DNA of 64,000 nt from Saprospiraceae bacterium (lineage in GTDB: Bacteria; Bacteroidota; Bacteroidia; Chitinophagales; Saprospiraceae). A program made the position numbers and the translations under genes. Below, one piece after another: positions 44,062 to 54,023 of this stretch (positions are counted from its first letter, which is position 1; the number at the start of each line of letters is the position of its first letter). The stretch spans positions 26,182 to 90,181 of the forward strand of contig JAIBCI010000040.1 of the NCBI GenBank assembly GCA_019694255.1. The letters run 5' to 3'. The notes beneath the pieces were generated by a model. It was not told where the DNA came from. It saw nothing but the letters and a program-made list of their open reading frames with translations, and searched no databases.

Positions 44062-45300
44062 ATGTCTCTATCAGAAATCATTAGACAGGCCCTTCAAAAT
44101 ATTAGATCCAACCTATTAAGATCGGGTCTGACACTGCTGATCATTGCCCTTGGAATTACTGCCCTGGTTGGAATTCTGACATCTATCGATGGAATTATCT
44201 ATAGCATGAGTAGTAATTTCAGTCACCTTGGGGCAAACACATTCAGCATTAACCGCAAAAATGAAGGCATGCGAAGGCATAACAGAGGTCAGACCGTCAA
44301 AGATGCCAACCCAATAAGTTATGCCCAGGCCCTTGAAATCAAAAGAAGACTTGAGGGTCTTGCTGACGTCTCTGTCGGTTATAACGCACGCAACAATACT
44401 GTAGTCAAATATCTGAATAAAAAAACCAATCCGCTGATACGCCTGCGGGGTATTGATGATCAATACTTCAACACAACCGGCTATGAGGTTGAATTTGGCA
44501 GAAGTTTTTCTTCTTCAGAACTGGAATATGGTACCAATAAGGCTGTCATCGGCCGCGAGATGATCAAACTTCTTTTCAATGACAAACCTGAATCGGCGCT
44601 TGGGCAGGATATCATCGTCGAAAATCAAAGGTATCAGGTCATTGGGGTGCTCAAATCCAAAGGTTCTGCAATGAATGAAGGTGCAGACCGGAGAGTGCTG
44701 ATCCCTTTACTCAGTGCCAAAATGCAGTTCGGTTCTGCATTTACAAGCTATGATATCAACGTTCATGTTAAGCAGTCAGCCCTGCTTGATGATATTATTT
44801 CACAAACAATCGGGGAGATGCGAATCGTTCGTGGCTTAAAAAGCTATGAAGAAAATGATTTTGAAATTTTTAAAAGTGACGGTATTATTACTTTTCTGAA
44901 AGATAATACGGTCATGTTACGATCTGCTACAATTGCGATTGGACTGATGACATTACTCGGTGCTGCCATTGGTCTGATGAACATTATGCTGGTAAGTGTC
45001 AATGAAAGAACCCGTGAAATTGGTATCTCCAAAGCACTTGGCGCCAACCGTCGGACTATTTTATTACAGTTTTTGGTAGAAGCCATAATCATTTGTCAAC
45101 TGGGAGGGGTTCTGGGTATTTTGTTAGGAATTCCAATTGGAAATATTGTGACCTTTTTTATGGGTGGACAATTCCTGATTCCTTGGGCCTGGATTTTGCT
45201 TGGTCTTACGGTATGTACAATTGTAGGTGTTCTTTCGGGGCTTTATCCGGCTTTAAAAGCCGCTTCCTTGGATCCGGTTGAAGCATTGCGGTATGAGTAA
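44062..45300 (+). CDS. MacB-type ABC transporter permease
   Basis: Inner-membrane protein of 412 residues, MacB/FtsX family: one N-terminal helix (about 18-40), a large periplasmic MacB domain (about 45-270) and three C-terminal helices of the FtsX domain, with the signature NERTREIGISKALGANRRTI and the end SGLYPALKAASLDPVEALRYE. MacB systems act in mechanotransmission or export of lipoproteins, peptides and drugs. The ATPase and adaptor are not nearby, so this is an orphan permease. Start at ATG 44062 gives the conserved MSLSEIIRQALQNIRSNLLR. Confidence 0.9.
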   Translation: MSLSEIIRQALQNIRSNLLRSGLTLLIIALGITALVGILTSIDGIIYSMSSNFSHLGANTFSINRKNEGMRRHNRGQTVKDANPISYAQALEIKRRLEGLADVSVGYNARNNTVVKYLNKKTNPLIRLRGIDDQYFNTTGYEVEFGRSFSSSELEYGTNKAVIGREMIKLLFNDKPESALGQDIIVENQRYQVIGVLKSKGSAMNEGADRRVLIPLLSAKMQFGSAFTSYDINVHVKQSALLDDIISQTIGEMRIVRGLKSYEENDFEIFKSDGIITFLKDNTVMLRSATIAIGLMTLLGAAIGLMNIMLVSVNERTREIGISKALGANRRTILLQFLVEAIIICQLGGVLGILLGIPIGNIVTFFMGGQFLIPWAWILLGLTVCTIVGVLSGLYPALKAASLDPVEALRYE

Positions 45301-45401
45301 CCGTCAAGTTCGATTTAATTTTTTCAATCCGCTCAAATGTCACTAAGGTAATAAGCAATTATTATATTTTTCCTCTGCGCTATAACATTGAAATATTTCT
45401 T

Positions 45402-46439
45402 CTATAAATCAGGATTTTCTCTATGATCAAATATATTATTAAGATTGCTTCTGCAGCGTATGGATTTTTCTTTTGTTCTTGAAATGAATGCGTTTTGATC
45501 CTTGATGGTGCCAGAGGAAACCGGAACAGAATTTTGTATGATCCGCTCAAACCAGCGGTTGGTAAACTGACATAATACCGGGCTGATGCTTCTCATAAAG
45601 TTAGGATTGTCGTAGGTATTATAGACTGCTTCATGGGCTTTGGATTTAACATAAATGATGTTATTGGTGTGTAGAATTTCGTTATTGTACAATTCGATAG
45701 AACCGGGTTCACCACCGCTTTTATCTTTGAGCACATATTTGTTTTTTGATTTGATTATTTCGGCAATTGTATCTATCAGCCTGTCTACATCGTCTAAAAT
45801 TTCCAAAGCCTGATCCCTTGATTTAATTAAGCCGGCTTCGGAAAGATAACGTAACTGATTGAAAGTATTGTCCAAAACAGAAGTTGTCCAGATTTCAATG
45901 CTGTTTATTTCACTGTAAAGATCTAATATCCTCCTTGTTATTTTGTTGAAATCTTCATCAAAACTGTAATCATTTTCTTCATATGGTTTGATGATGGTCT
46001 CATCCAGCCTCCAGTTAAAATTGAAAAATACATAAAACTTAAAACTCTTAAGTTTGGGAAAAAGAAAGTAATAAAACAGAGGTAACTCTTTTGTTGAATA
46101 ATATATTATTGGATTAAGTAGCCGCAGGTTTTCGAGATCTTGCCTGATCGGATCTATAAAGTCACGATGATCCTTTACAGCGCCGTACAAAGCAGGAAAA
46201 TCAAAATATATTTTATCTTCTGATAATCCAAGAATCTCGTCCAGACTGATACGAAAATGTTTAGCAAGGATTTCGGCTTCTTCAAGACTAATAGAAGATT
46301 CACCCTTAATTTTTTTATAAATTGAGCTGGGCTGCAGATGAAGAACTTCACTGACCGTATCGACCAATTGTTTTTTATTTGTAAAAAACTTTGATTCGAT
46401 CATATCAAAGATTTTACGGGTTACAGTCTCTATTTGCAT
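45402..46439 (-). CDS. HTH (BetR/XRE-like) transcriptional regulator
   Basis: Regulator of 345 residues. N-terminal helix-turn-helix (about 12-70): SEVLHLQPSSIYKKIKGESS, then ISLEEAEILAKHFRISLDEI, of the BetR/XRE kind. The remaining ~270 residues are helical and aromatic, no domain recognised; similar two-part regulators occur in many Bacteroidota genomes. ATG at 46439 is chosen because MQIETVTRKIF starts the HTH; upstream in-frame ATGs would overlap the promoter of the divergent dehydrogenase. It may control that divergent gene. Confidence 0.75.
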   Translation of the reverse strand: MQIETVTRKIFDMIESKFFTNKKQLVDTVSEVLHLQPSSIYKKIKGESSISLEEAEILAKHFRISLDEILGLSEDKIYFDFPALYGAVKDHRDFIDPIRQDLENLRLLNPIIYYSTKELPLFYYFLFPKLKSFKFYVFFNFNWRLDETIIKPYEENDYSFDEDFNKITRRILDLYSEINSIEIWTTSVLDNTFNQLRYLSEAGLIKSRDQALEILDDVDRLIDTIAEIIKSKNKYVLKDKSGGEPGSIELYNNEILHTNNIIYVKSKAHEAVYNTYDNPNFMRSISPVLCQFTNRWFERIIQNSVPVSSGTIKDQNAFISRTKEKSIRCRSNLNNIFDHRENPDL

Positions 46440-46476
46440 ATTGAATTCATTGTCATGCAAATTAATGAGAAGTAGG

Positions 46477-46484
46477 TAATTTTG
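46477..46484 (+). promoter_or_regulatory. -7 promoter element of the FAD/Fe-S dehydrogenase
   Basis: TAATTTTG fits TAnnTTTG, 16 bases before the TTG start at 46501; TTG at 46450 lies 24 bases upstream. Confidence 0.5.
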
Positions 46485-46500
46485 CATAAAAATAATTGAA

Positions 46501-49356
46501 TTGGAGATTGGCACGGAGATTTGGGAAGAATTGCAGTCATCGTTATCCGGAGATTTGAACTGGTCGGACCTTTACAAGGGCCTCTATTCAACGGATGCGA
46601 GCAACTATCAGATCAAACCACTGGCATTTGCCGCTCCAAGGGATGCGGGAGACGTACTGACCATTCTGAAGTTTGCCAGAAAGCATCAGTTGCCAATACT
46701 TCCAAGGGGAGGCGGAACCAGTCTGGTCGGCCAGACCGTTGGAAAAGCAATTGTAATTGATTTTACAAAATATTTAAACCGCCTGCTCGAACTTAACCAA
46801 GATGAAAAATGGGCCAGGATTGAGCCGGGTATGATCAGGGACGAGCTTAATAATTCGCTACTAAAACATAGTATTCATTTTGCTCCGGATCCGGCTACGA
46901 GCAGCAGGGCGTCTATAGGGGGTATGATCGCTAACAATTCAAGTGGAACCAGATCGATTCTTTATGGAAAGACCATTGATCATGTGATTGAGCTTGAGGT
47001 CATGCTGGATGACGGAACAATCATTCAATGCAAGGATCTGAACCTTAGCGAACTTGAAGAAAAACTGTCACAACAGAATCGCGAAGGGGAAGTCTACCGT
47101 GCAGTCTTCAATGCGGTAAGCGCCAACAGGGATGAAATTGATCAACGCTTTCCAAAAGTAATGCGCAGGGTTGGGGGTTACAATCTCGATGAATTCCTTG
47201 GTGACAACTGGAATCTCAGCAGAATTTTCGTAGGCTCCGAAGGCACCCTTGGTATTATTCTTTCCGCCAAAATCAAACTTGTTGATAACCCGGTATTTCA
47301 AAGCTTATGTGTGGTTCATTTTGATTCGTTTTATGATTCAATCGCTCATATCCGTGAAATGGTTGCTTTTGGACCTGCATCCGTGGAACTTCTGGATAAG
47401 TTGCTAATTGAGCGCAGTAGGGAGAATCTGGAGACGAGAAGGTATTGTAGCTTTATACAGGGCAACCCCGAAGCAGCCCAGGTGGTTGAATTCTACGGTA
47501 ACACATTAGAAGAAGCGCGTCATAAAGCTGAACAACTTGCCTCAAGTCTGGCACAACGTAAAATTGGATATGCTCACCCGGTTTTTTCGGACCGAAAAGA
47601 AATCAATGACATTTTTACGGTAAGGAAAAAAGGCCTGGGACTGCTAATGGGTGTTCGAGGTAACCGCAAACCCATTGCTTTTATTGAAGATGCGGCCGTT
47701 CCACTCGAACATCTCGCAGCATACATCATGGAAGTATTTGATGTATGCAAAAGAAATGACACGCCGGTAGTAGCTTATGCGCACGCAAGCGTTGGATTGC
47801 TGCACGTCAAACCCTTGCTGGACCTGAGGGATCAACAGGATATTGTCCGAATGAAGAGAATCTCGGAAGAGACACTCAACCTCGTGCTGAAATACAAGGG
47901 TTCATGGTCCGGCGAACATGGCGATGGGCTTGCGCGAGGGCCTTACAATGAAAAATTTTTCGGAAAAAAACTCTATCAGACTTTTGTAACATTAAAAAAA
48001 GAATTTGATCCAATGCAAATTCTGAACCCTGGCAAGATAATCAATACGCCACCACAGGAATCTAATTTGCGTTATGGACCTGAATATCACGACTTCCCAT
48101 TTAAGTCGATGTTCCAATATCGGACGGAAGGTGGATTTGAAGAAGCAATACATTTATGTAATGGTGTTGGCGAATGCAGAAAACTGACAGGAGGAACAAT
48201 GTGCCCGAGTTTTCGTGTTACCAGAGACGAAAAGGACAGCACCCGTGGCAGGGCAAATTTACTGAGGCTTGCCATGAGCAGGCAGCTTGACAGCGAAGGG
48301 ATGCAAAGTAAGGCTTTGATGGACGCCCTGGAACTTTGTTTGTCTTGCAAAGCCTGTAAAGCGGAATGCCCAAGTAGTGTAGACATGTCTAAATTTAAAT
48401 CCGAAGTGCTTTCGGCTCAGAAATCTTCAGGAAATTGGTCGCTGACGGACAAACTGATCAGGCACCAGCACACTTTATCAGGATGGAGTACAGGTGTTGC
48501 AGCCTATCTGATCAATCCAATACTTAAAAATATTTACTTCAGAAAAATTCTGGAGCGAATTGCCAATTTGGATGCCAGAAGGATTTTACCACTTTATGCC
48601 AAAAAGCAATACCGACCGTTAAATTTCTCTGGCAATTCAACAGACCCCGAAGTAGTCCTTTTTGCGGACACCTATATACGTTTTCATGAGCCTCAAATTG
48701 GATATTCAGCCGAAAAACTGCTACGTTCGCTGGGTTATAAAGTTACAGTTATCAATAAAGGTTGTTGCCAGCGACCTGCCATATCTCGAGGACTTTTGGA
48801 TCATGCACGGTCAGAGGGTTTAAAACTTTTTGAATCGCTTTTGCCATTTTTAAAAAAGGGTTTACCAATACTTGTGTGCGAACCAAGTTGTGCGTCCTCT
48901 CTCAAAGATGATTTGCCTGATCTTTTTTCTGATCCTTCGTGGGCAGCCTTCTCAGATCAAATTTTCATTCTGGAGGATTTTGTTGCTCAAGAGATTTCCA
49001 AAGGAAAAATACGAACTCCGATTAGATTAAAAGATGCTGAATATTTTATGCACGGACATTGTCACCAGAAAGCCATTTTTGGTACAAGTTCCGTTCACAA
49101 GATTTTTAATTATGCCGGGATGAATTTAAATGAATGGAATACAGGATGTTGCGGCATGGCAGGATCTTTTGGTTATGAAAAAAAGAATTATGAAGTGTCC
49201 GAAAAACTTGCCAATGAGTTATTGGTGCATGAAGTGAATGCACTTCAAGAAAATCAGTTGGTTATTGCCAATGGTTTCAGTTGCAGGCACCAAATTGATC
49301 ATTTTACCCATCGAAGCGCATTGCATTGGGTCGAGGCACTGGATCTTGAGATATAA
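46501..49356 (+). CDS. FAD-linked oxidase fused to Fe-S/CCG domain (YdiJ/D-2-hydroxyacid dehydrogenase type)
   Basis: Large redox protein of 951 residues, a GlcD-type FAD domain fused to a GlpC-type part. FAD-binding loop PRGGGTSLVGQT near 61-72; FAD-linked oxidase C-terminal domain to about 520, including EHGDGLARGPYN; two Cys clusters (CNGVGECRKLTGGTMCPS, LELCLSCKACKAECPS) for 4Fe-4S; then CCG-type motifs (GCCQRPAISRG, GHCHQK, NTGCCGMAGSFG). Relatives such as YdiJ oxidise D-2-hydroxyglutarate or D-lactate. Start codon TTG at 46501. Divergent from the HTH gene; folC follows after 10 bases. Confidence 0.9.
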   Translation: MEIGTEIWEELQSSLSGDLNWSDLYKGLYSTDASNYQIKPLAFAAPRDAGDVLTILKFARKHQLPILPRGGGTSLVGQTVGKAIVIDFTKYLNRLLELNQDEKWARIEPGMIRDELNNSLLKHSIHFAPDPATSSRASIGGMIANNSSGTRSILYGKTIDHVIELEVMLDDGTIIQCKDLNLSELEEKLSQQNREGEVYRAVFNAVSANRDEIDQRFPKVMRRVGGYNLDEFLGDNWNLSRIFVGSEGTLGIILSAKIKLVDNPVFQSLCVVHFDSFYDSIAHIREMVAFGPASVELLDKLLIERSRENLETRRYCSFIQGNPEAAQVVEFYGNTLEEARHKAEQLASSLAQRKIGYAHPVFSDRKEINDIFTVRKKGLGLLMGVRGNRKPIAFIEDAAVPLEHLAAYIMEVFDVCKRNDTPVVAYAHASVGLLHVKPLLDLRDQQDIVRMKRISEETLNLVLKYKGSWSGEHGDGLARGPYNEKFFGKKLYQTFVTLKKEFDPMQILNPGKIINTPPQESNLRYGPEYHDFPFKSMFQYRTEGGFEEAIHLCNGVGECRKLTGGTMCPSFRVTRDEKDSTRGRANLLRLAMSRQLDSEGMQSKALMDALELCLSCKACKAECPSSVDMSKFKSEVLSAQKSSGNWSLTDKLIRHQHTLSGWSTGVAAYLINPILKNIYFRKILERIANLDARRILPLYAKKQYRPLNFSGNSTDPEVVLFADTYIRFHEPQIGYSAEKLLRSLGYKVTVINKGCCQRPAISRGLLDHARSEGLKLFESLLPFLKKGLPILVCEPSCASSLKDDLPDLFSDPSWAAFSDQIFILEDFVAQEISKGKIRTPIRLKDAEYFMHGHCHQKAIFGTSSVHKIFNYAGMNLNEWNTGCCGMAGSFGYEKKNYEVSEKLANELLVHEVNALQENQLVIANGFSCRHQIDHFTHRSALHWVEALDLEI

Positions 49357-49366
49357 ATCTGAGGTT

Positions 49367-50626
49367 TTGACTTATCCAGAAGCGATTCAGTATATGTTCG
49401 ACAGACTGCCAATGTTTCATCGCATTGGTGTCAAGGCATACAAAAAAGATTTATCCAGAACACTGGCCATGTGTGAAAGACTTGGGAATCCGCAAACAAA
49501 ACTTCAGTGCATACACATCGCGGGAACGAATGGCAAAGGATCTGTATCACATATGCTGGCTGCTGCGTTGCAACAACATGGATATTCTGTAGGTCTGTAT
49601 ACTTCTCCACACTATAGGGATTTTAGAGAAAGAATAAAAATTAACGGCACCTACATTGAAAAGCGGTTTGTATCAGGGTTTATTTCAGAATTCAAATCCA
49701 TCATTGAAGAAATTGAACCGTCATTTTTCGAACTGACAGTGGCACTTTGCTTCTATTACTTTCAAAAAAAACAAGTGGACTATGCCGTGATTGAAACCGG
49801 GCTGGGCGGTCGCCTGGACTCAACCAATATCATCAGCCCTTTACTCTCAGTGATTACCAATGTAAGCTGGGATCATATGGATGTCTTGGGAAATTCCTTG
49901 CCCGAAATTGCGTTTGAAAAAGCCGGCATTATCAAGCCTGGTATCCCAGTCATTATCGGGAGGCATCTTCCAGTGACAGATGAGGTTTTTAATCGTGTTG
50001 CCGATGAGCGAAAAGCTGATATGGTCTATGCCGAAAGCATAGCTATGGAATTTAACGATGACAAAATTCAATTTACAGAAGAGGAAGTGATTTTTACACC
50101 GGACCTTTCAGGACCATTTCAACCGGAAAATTACAGAACAGCATTTGCCTCGTTGCATTACTTGCTAAGCAAAAAAATAATTCCCCTAAATTATAAGGCC
50201 ATATCGACGGCATTCGGACAGGTTGCAGGCTTGACAAGAATGATAGGTAGATGGCAGTGGGTTGGCAGACGACCGGACATTTTGTTGGATTCTGCGCACA
50301 ATGAGGATGGTATACGTCAGCTTTGTCAATGGATTGCATCACATTCCTACCATACGGTCCATTGGGTCATCGGATTTGTCAAAGACAAGGATTTATCGAA
50401 GGTACTGGAACAATTGCCCTCAGACGCTAAATATTACTTTACACAGGCTAAAATCCCTCGGGCACTTGAAGTTAATGACTTGCAGAAACATGCTGAAAGT
50501 TATAATCTGAAAGGTAAATGTTATAAAAGTGTTCGCAATGCTTATAAGTCAGCCTGTGTTGCGGCTGCAAAAGATGACCTCGTCGTGGTAAGTGGAAGTA
50601 TCTTTGTATTGTCAGAAATTATATGA
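49367..50626 (+). CDS. folC: Folylpolyglutamate/dihydrofolate synthase
   Basis: ATP-dependent ligase adding glutamate to folates, 419 residues. Mur-ligase fold: IHIAGTNGKGSVSHMLAAAL (P-loop), TSPHYRDFRERIKINGTYI, VIETGLGGRLDSTNII and SWDHMDVLG. The TTG at 49367 is chosen since the family begins TYxEAIxYMFDRLPMFHRIG; the frame is open further upstream only inside the dehydrogenase gene. Its stop overlaps ubiX (ATGA). Confidence 0.93.
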   Translation: MTYPEAIQYMFDRLPMFHRIGVKAYKKDLSRTLAMCERLGNPQTKLQCIHIAGTNGKGSVSHMLAAALQQHGYSVGLYTSPHYRDFRERIKINGTYIEKRFVSGFISEFKSIIEEIEPSFFELTVALCFYYFQKKQVDYAVIETGLGGRLDSTNIISPLLSVITNVSWDHMDVLGNSLPEIAFEKAGIIKPGIPVIIGRHLPVTDEVFNRVADERKADMVYAESIAMEFNDDKIQFTEEEVIFTPDLSGPFQPENYRTAFASLHYLLSKKIIPLNYKAISTAFGQVAGLTRMIGRWQWVGRRPDILLDSAHNEDGIRQLCQWIASHSYHTVHWVIGFVKDKDLSKVLEQLPSDAKYYFTQAKIPRALEVNDLQKHAESYNLKGKCYKSVRNAYKSACVAAAKDDLVVVSGSIFVLSEII

Positions 50627-51180
50627 AAATAGTCATCGGTTTATCAGGGTCGAGCGGGGCCATTTACGCCAGATTACTACTGGAAAAATTAAATCGGTTC
50701 GACGGTTTGGAGCTTGCTGTTGTGGTGTCAGCCAATGCAAAGGTCAATATATCAATTGAGATGCCAGACTTTGAGTTGACACAGTACAGGTGCCGCGTTT
50801 TTGAAAACCACGATTTCAATGCCCCCTTTGCCTCGGGCTCGGCTGGTTGGGATGCGTTGGTGGTATGTCCTTGCTCCGCAGGTTTTCTCGCTAAAGTGGC
50901 GACAGGCCTTTCTGAAGACCTGATGAGCAGAACTGCACAGGTTATGCTAAAGGAAAGAAAAAAGCTTTTATTTGTTTTCAGAGAGACTCCACTTAACCTT
51001 ATTCATATCGAAAACATGAAAACGGTTACACTTGCAGGAGGTATTATTTGTCCTGCCGTACCTTCATTTTATGCCGGAGAAAAAGAAGCTGACAGAATCT
51101 TTTCGAGTGTTACCGATCGTGTAATTGATCTTTTAGGTCTTGACAGTGATTCTTTTAGGTGGGGTTCAGGTTCATTATAA
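50623..51180 (+). CDS. ubiX: Flavin prenyltransferase UbiX
   Basis: Makes prenylated FMN, cofactor of UbiD-type decarboxylases; 185 residues. Flavoprotein fold: MKIVIGLSGSSGAIYARLLL, then VVCPCSAGFLAKVATGLSED and the conserved RETPLNLIHIENM. No ubiD in the window; use in quinone or aromatic-acid metabolism is possible. Overlaps folC by 4 bases. Confidence 0.93.
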   Translation: MKIVIGLSGSSGAIYARLLLEKLNRFDGLELAVVVSANAKVNISIEMPDFELTQYRCRVFENHDFNAPFASGSAGWDALVVCPCSAGFLAKVATGLSEDLMSRTAQVMLKERKKLLFVFRETPLNLIHIENMKTVTLAGGIICPAVPSFYAGEKEADRIFSSVTDRVIDLLGLDSDSFRWGSGSL

Positions 51181-51190
51181 TACAATTTAT

Positions 51191-51198
51191 TACTTTTG
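51191..51198 (+). promoter_or_regulatory. -7 promoter element of OmpA-lipoprotein gene
   Basis: TACTTTTG fits TAnnTTTG, 32 bases before the ATG at 51231. Confidence 0.55.
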
Positions 51199-51230
51199 TG
51201 TCAAATTAATCATCAAAAAAGCATAATCCT

Positions 51231-51998
51231 ATGAAAATCAAGTTATTATTAGGCTTAGTAATACTGGCTACAGGAATATCCTCTTGCGTATCAAATAAGA
51301 AGTATAAAGCACTCCAGGATGAGCTGGCCAACGCTCAGTCCATGCTTGATGCCCAAAAGAAAAAAGTATCTGATTGCGAATCTTCCAAAATGGATTTGGA
51401 AAAGCAGATTTCAAAGCTTCAGGGTGACCTGAGTTCTTCCAAAGGAGAAGCGAGCAAATACCAGGCTCAGGTTTCTGAATTGGAGAAAATGAAAGCAATG
51501 AAAGAGCAGGAGATTCAAAAGATCAAAGATGAGATCAGAAAAGCTTTTGCAGGAATCAATGTGCAGGGAGTTACCATTTCTCAGACAGGTGAAAAGCTTT
51601 TTGTTTCACTGCCAGATCAGGTTCTGTACAAAAAAGGTTCAGCAATCATTAATTCAAATGGCAACAAGATCCTCAAGGGTTTAGCCGATGTCTTCAATGC
51701 AAATCCTAACATGAATGTTATGGTTGAAGGACACACTGATAAGACTTTGGTTAAAGACGGTGCTCCATTTAAAGACAATCTTGAGCTTTCTACTGAAAGA
51801 GCAAATAATGCAGTGCGTTTCCTTTTGAAAAACAAAGTGAAACCTGAACAGCTTACAGCAGCGGGAAGATCAAGCTTCGAACCTTCAGGTAAAATGAAAG
51901 AAGGTAAGGACAAAATGGCTTATGATAGAAGGCTACAGATTATTCTTACGCCGGATGTTGCCAAACTTTATGAAATATCCAAAAAACTGGTCCCCTGA
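51231..51998 (+). CDS. OmpA-family lipoprotein with coiled coil
   Basis: Exported protein of 255 residues. Lipobox ISSC ends the signal (cysteine at about 19). A coiled coil (about 25-105, KYKALQDELANAQSMLDAQK) is followed by an OmpA C-terminal domain binding peptidoglycan (MNVMVEGHTDKTLV, NLELSTERANNAVRFLLKN, LTAAGRSSFEP). Anchors the outer membrane to the wall. Single gene with its own promoter and a strong terminator. Confidence 0.93.
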   Translation: MKIKLLLGLVILATGISSCVSNKKYKALQDELANAQSMLDAQKKKVSDCESSKMDLEKQISKLQGDLSSSKGEASKYQAQVSELEKMKAMKEQEIQKIKDEIRKAFAGINVQGVTISQTGEKLFVSLPDQVLYKKGSAIINSNGNKILKGLADVFNANPNMNVMVEGHTDKTLVKDGAPFKDNLELSTERANNAVRFLLKNKVKPEQLTAAGRSSFEPSGKMKEGKDKMAYDRRLQIILTPDVAKLYEISKKLVP

Positions 51999-52027
51999 TC
52001 AAACATTAGTAAAAAAACAAATTAAAG

Positions 52028-52063
52028 AAATCACAACCTCCTCAAGGTTGTGATTTTTTTTTT
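52028..52063 (+). terminator. Strong Rho-independent terminator of the OmpA gene
   Basis: AAATCACAACCT pairs perfectly with AGGTTGTGATTT (12-bp stem, 5-base loop), followed by a run of ten T (52054-52063, the first three in the stem). Ends the OmpA transcript. Confidence 0.9.
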
Positions 52064-52091
52064 GCCATAACTTGTCCTGTTGGTAATTTTG
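52061..52091 (+). promoter_or_regulatory. Promoter of the TMTC-like gene, overlapping terminator T-tract
   Basis: TTTG at 52061-52064, 19-base spacer, TAATTTTG at 52084-52091: full Bacteroidota consensus. The -33 element is the end of the upstream terminator's T-run. The box ends 17 bases before the ATG at 52109. Confidence 0.65.
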
Positions 52092-52108
52092 AACAAAGAT
52101 ATGTGTTC

Positions 52109-54007
52109 ATGAAAGTCGGTAATAAAAACAAAGGTCCGGTAACTACCGGTTTGGCAACACCGACAATAGAAGGTCAATCTGGTAAGGAACAATGGAAACT
52201 TCCTGCCTTATTGTTGACTATGCTGGGATTGCTGATTTACCTGCCAACTGTCAGGCATGGTTTCGTATTGGATGATGGGCTGGTCACCACCATCAACGAA
52301 TTTGTAATGAAGGGCTTTGCGGGCTGGAAAGACATTTTCACGCATAGTTACAGAGCGGGGGCCTCGATAAGCACTGACTCAGAGTACATGTACCGTCCAT
52401 TATCGGTGATGATGTTTGCAGCGGAATGGCAGTTCTTTCCAAATCAATCCTGGATACATCATTTGGTAAATATTCTGATGTACGCAATGACAGCTGGCAT
52501 TTTATTCAAATGTCTGCTCTCCATTCTTGGAAAGGAAAAAATGGACATTGCATTTTTGGCAACCCTTTTATTTGTAGTACATCCTATACATACAGAAGTG
52601 GTTAGTAATATTAAGAGCAGGGACGAGATTATGAGCTTATTGTTTGGTTTGCTAACTATACTTTTGTCAAGCAATGCGGCACGTTCTGATAAGAAATTCA
52701 TCTTTGCCCCTGCGTTCACTTTTATTCTTGCTCTTCTTTCTAAGGAAGGAGCAATCGTGATTATTTTTTTAGTTCCTTTGATTGTGTATCTGACTACCGA
52801 CAAAATTCCTTTGAAGGTGATATTGCCCCTGATCATATCGCTCATTGGGTGGTATTTTATTCGGCATCATTATATGGGAAGGTTGGATTATATACCGGAT
52901 GCAAATGATAATCAGCTGGTGAGATTAAACTTCAGTCATCGGAGCGCAACCGCATTTCAGGTTTTATTATCATATCTTCAGCTTCTGGTTTGGCCTCAGA
53001 ATTTAAGCTGGGATTATTCTATCAATCAAATTCCGGATGCTTCCTGGAGTTCGTTTTATAGTATATCCTCATTATTAATACACCTTGGTCTGCTGTTCTT
53101 TGCATTGAAAATCTTCAGGAATAATAAAATATGGTCATTGGTTATCCTTTCTTATCTCGCGTCGATTGCATTATACAGTAATTTATTTTTATTGATAGGC
53201 ACAATAAAGGGTGAAAGGTTGATTTACTTGGCTTCTGTTTGGTTCTGCCTGGGAATAGCAATGTTGATTGCCAGAACTGTTAAATACAAAGAAGGTACTG
53301 GACGCTGGATGAGCGGCGACAGAATTTCTGCATTCTATGGTGTCACCTTGTGCATTGTAGCAATAATGACCAACAAGACATTAGACCGCTCCAAAGATTG
53401 GAAGAGTAGTTATTCCCTTTTCTTACATGATGTCAATACTGCACCAAAAAGTTTTCGTACGCATCAGGCATTGGCTGACGAAAGTTTGCAGTTTTATATG
53501 AAGAAATATGCGAATCCTGCTGATTCAGTCAAATACTTAGATCAGGCAGCCAGGCATTATATTGAAAGCGCAAAAATCCTGAAGACATTTTCTAATCAAG
53601 TTGGATTAGGCAATGTCCGTCTGTTCCAAAAAAACTATCAGGCAGCTATTGAAAGTTTCGAAAGTGCAAGAAGTATTATTGATAATACAGTTATCAGAGA
53701 GCGACTAGCAACTGCATATTATCAATATGGCCGGCAGGAAGCACAGCTAAATAATAATTTGCAGCACGCAGAACAGTTGTTGGACAAATCGTATCAGCTT
53801 GATTCAACACAAACAGCTGTTTTGACAGATCTTGGAATGGTGATGGGCCTGCAAAGAAAATTTGATTCAGCTTTATTCTTTTTTAATAAGGCTTACACGT
53901 CAAATCCAAAAGACGAAACGATAGTCAATAACCTGGTCAGAACTTATATATTACTTGGACAACAGGCTAGGGCAGATTCTATTTCTTCAGTATACAAACA
54001 AAAATAA
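52109..54007 (+). CDS. Multi-pass membrane protein with C-terminal TPRs (TMTC/GT-C type)
   Basis: Membrane protein of 632 residues. About ten hydrophobic segments (from about 32 to 430) with a GT-C-type first loop (YLPTVRHGFVLDDGLVTTIN) and the TMTC/DUF1736-like motif VHPIHTEVVSNIKSRDEIMS. A cytosolic or periplasmic TPR stretch fills about 450-632. TMTC proteins in animals are O-mannosyltransferases; the bacterial relatives are unproven. An alternative GTG two codons earlier (52103) exists; I use ATG 52109. Followed 16 bases later by the PPTase gene. Confidence 0.82.
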   Translation: MKVGNKNKGPVTTGLATPTIEGQSGKEQWKLPALLLTMLGLLIYLPTVRHGFVLDDGLVTTINEFVMKGFAGWKDIFTHSYRAGASISTDSEYMYRPLSVMMFAAEWQFFPNQSWIHHLVNILMYAMTAGILFKCLLSILGKEKMDIAFLATLLFVVHPIHTEVVSNIKSRDEIMSLLFGLLTILLSSNAARSDKKFIFAPAFTFILALLSKEGAIVIIFLVPLIVYLTTDKIPLKVILPLIISLIGWYFIRHHYMGRLDYIPDANDNQLVRLNFSHRSATAFQVLLSYLQLLVWPQNLSWDYSINQIPDASWSSFYSISSLLIHLGLLFFALKIFRNNKIWSLVILSYLASIALYSNLFLLIGTIKGERLIYLASVWFCLGIAMLIARTVKYKEGTGRWMSGDRISAFYGVTLCIVAIMTNKTLDRSKDWKSSYSLFLHDVNTAPKSFRTHQALADESLQFYMKKYANPADSVKYLDQAARHYIESAKILKTFSNQVGLGNVRLFQKNYQAAIESFESARSIIDNTVIRERLATAYYQYGRQEAQLNNNLQHAEQLLDKSYQLDSTQTAVLTDLGMVMGLQRKFDSALFFFNKAYTSNPKDETIVNNLVRTYILLGQQARADSISSVYKQK

Positions 54008-54023
54008 TCCTTTTCGATTACAG

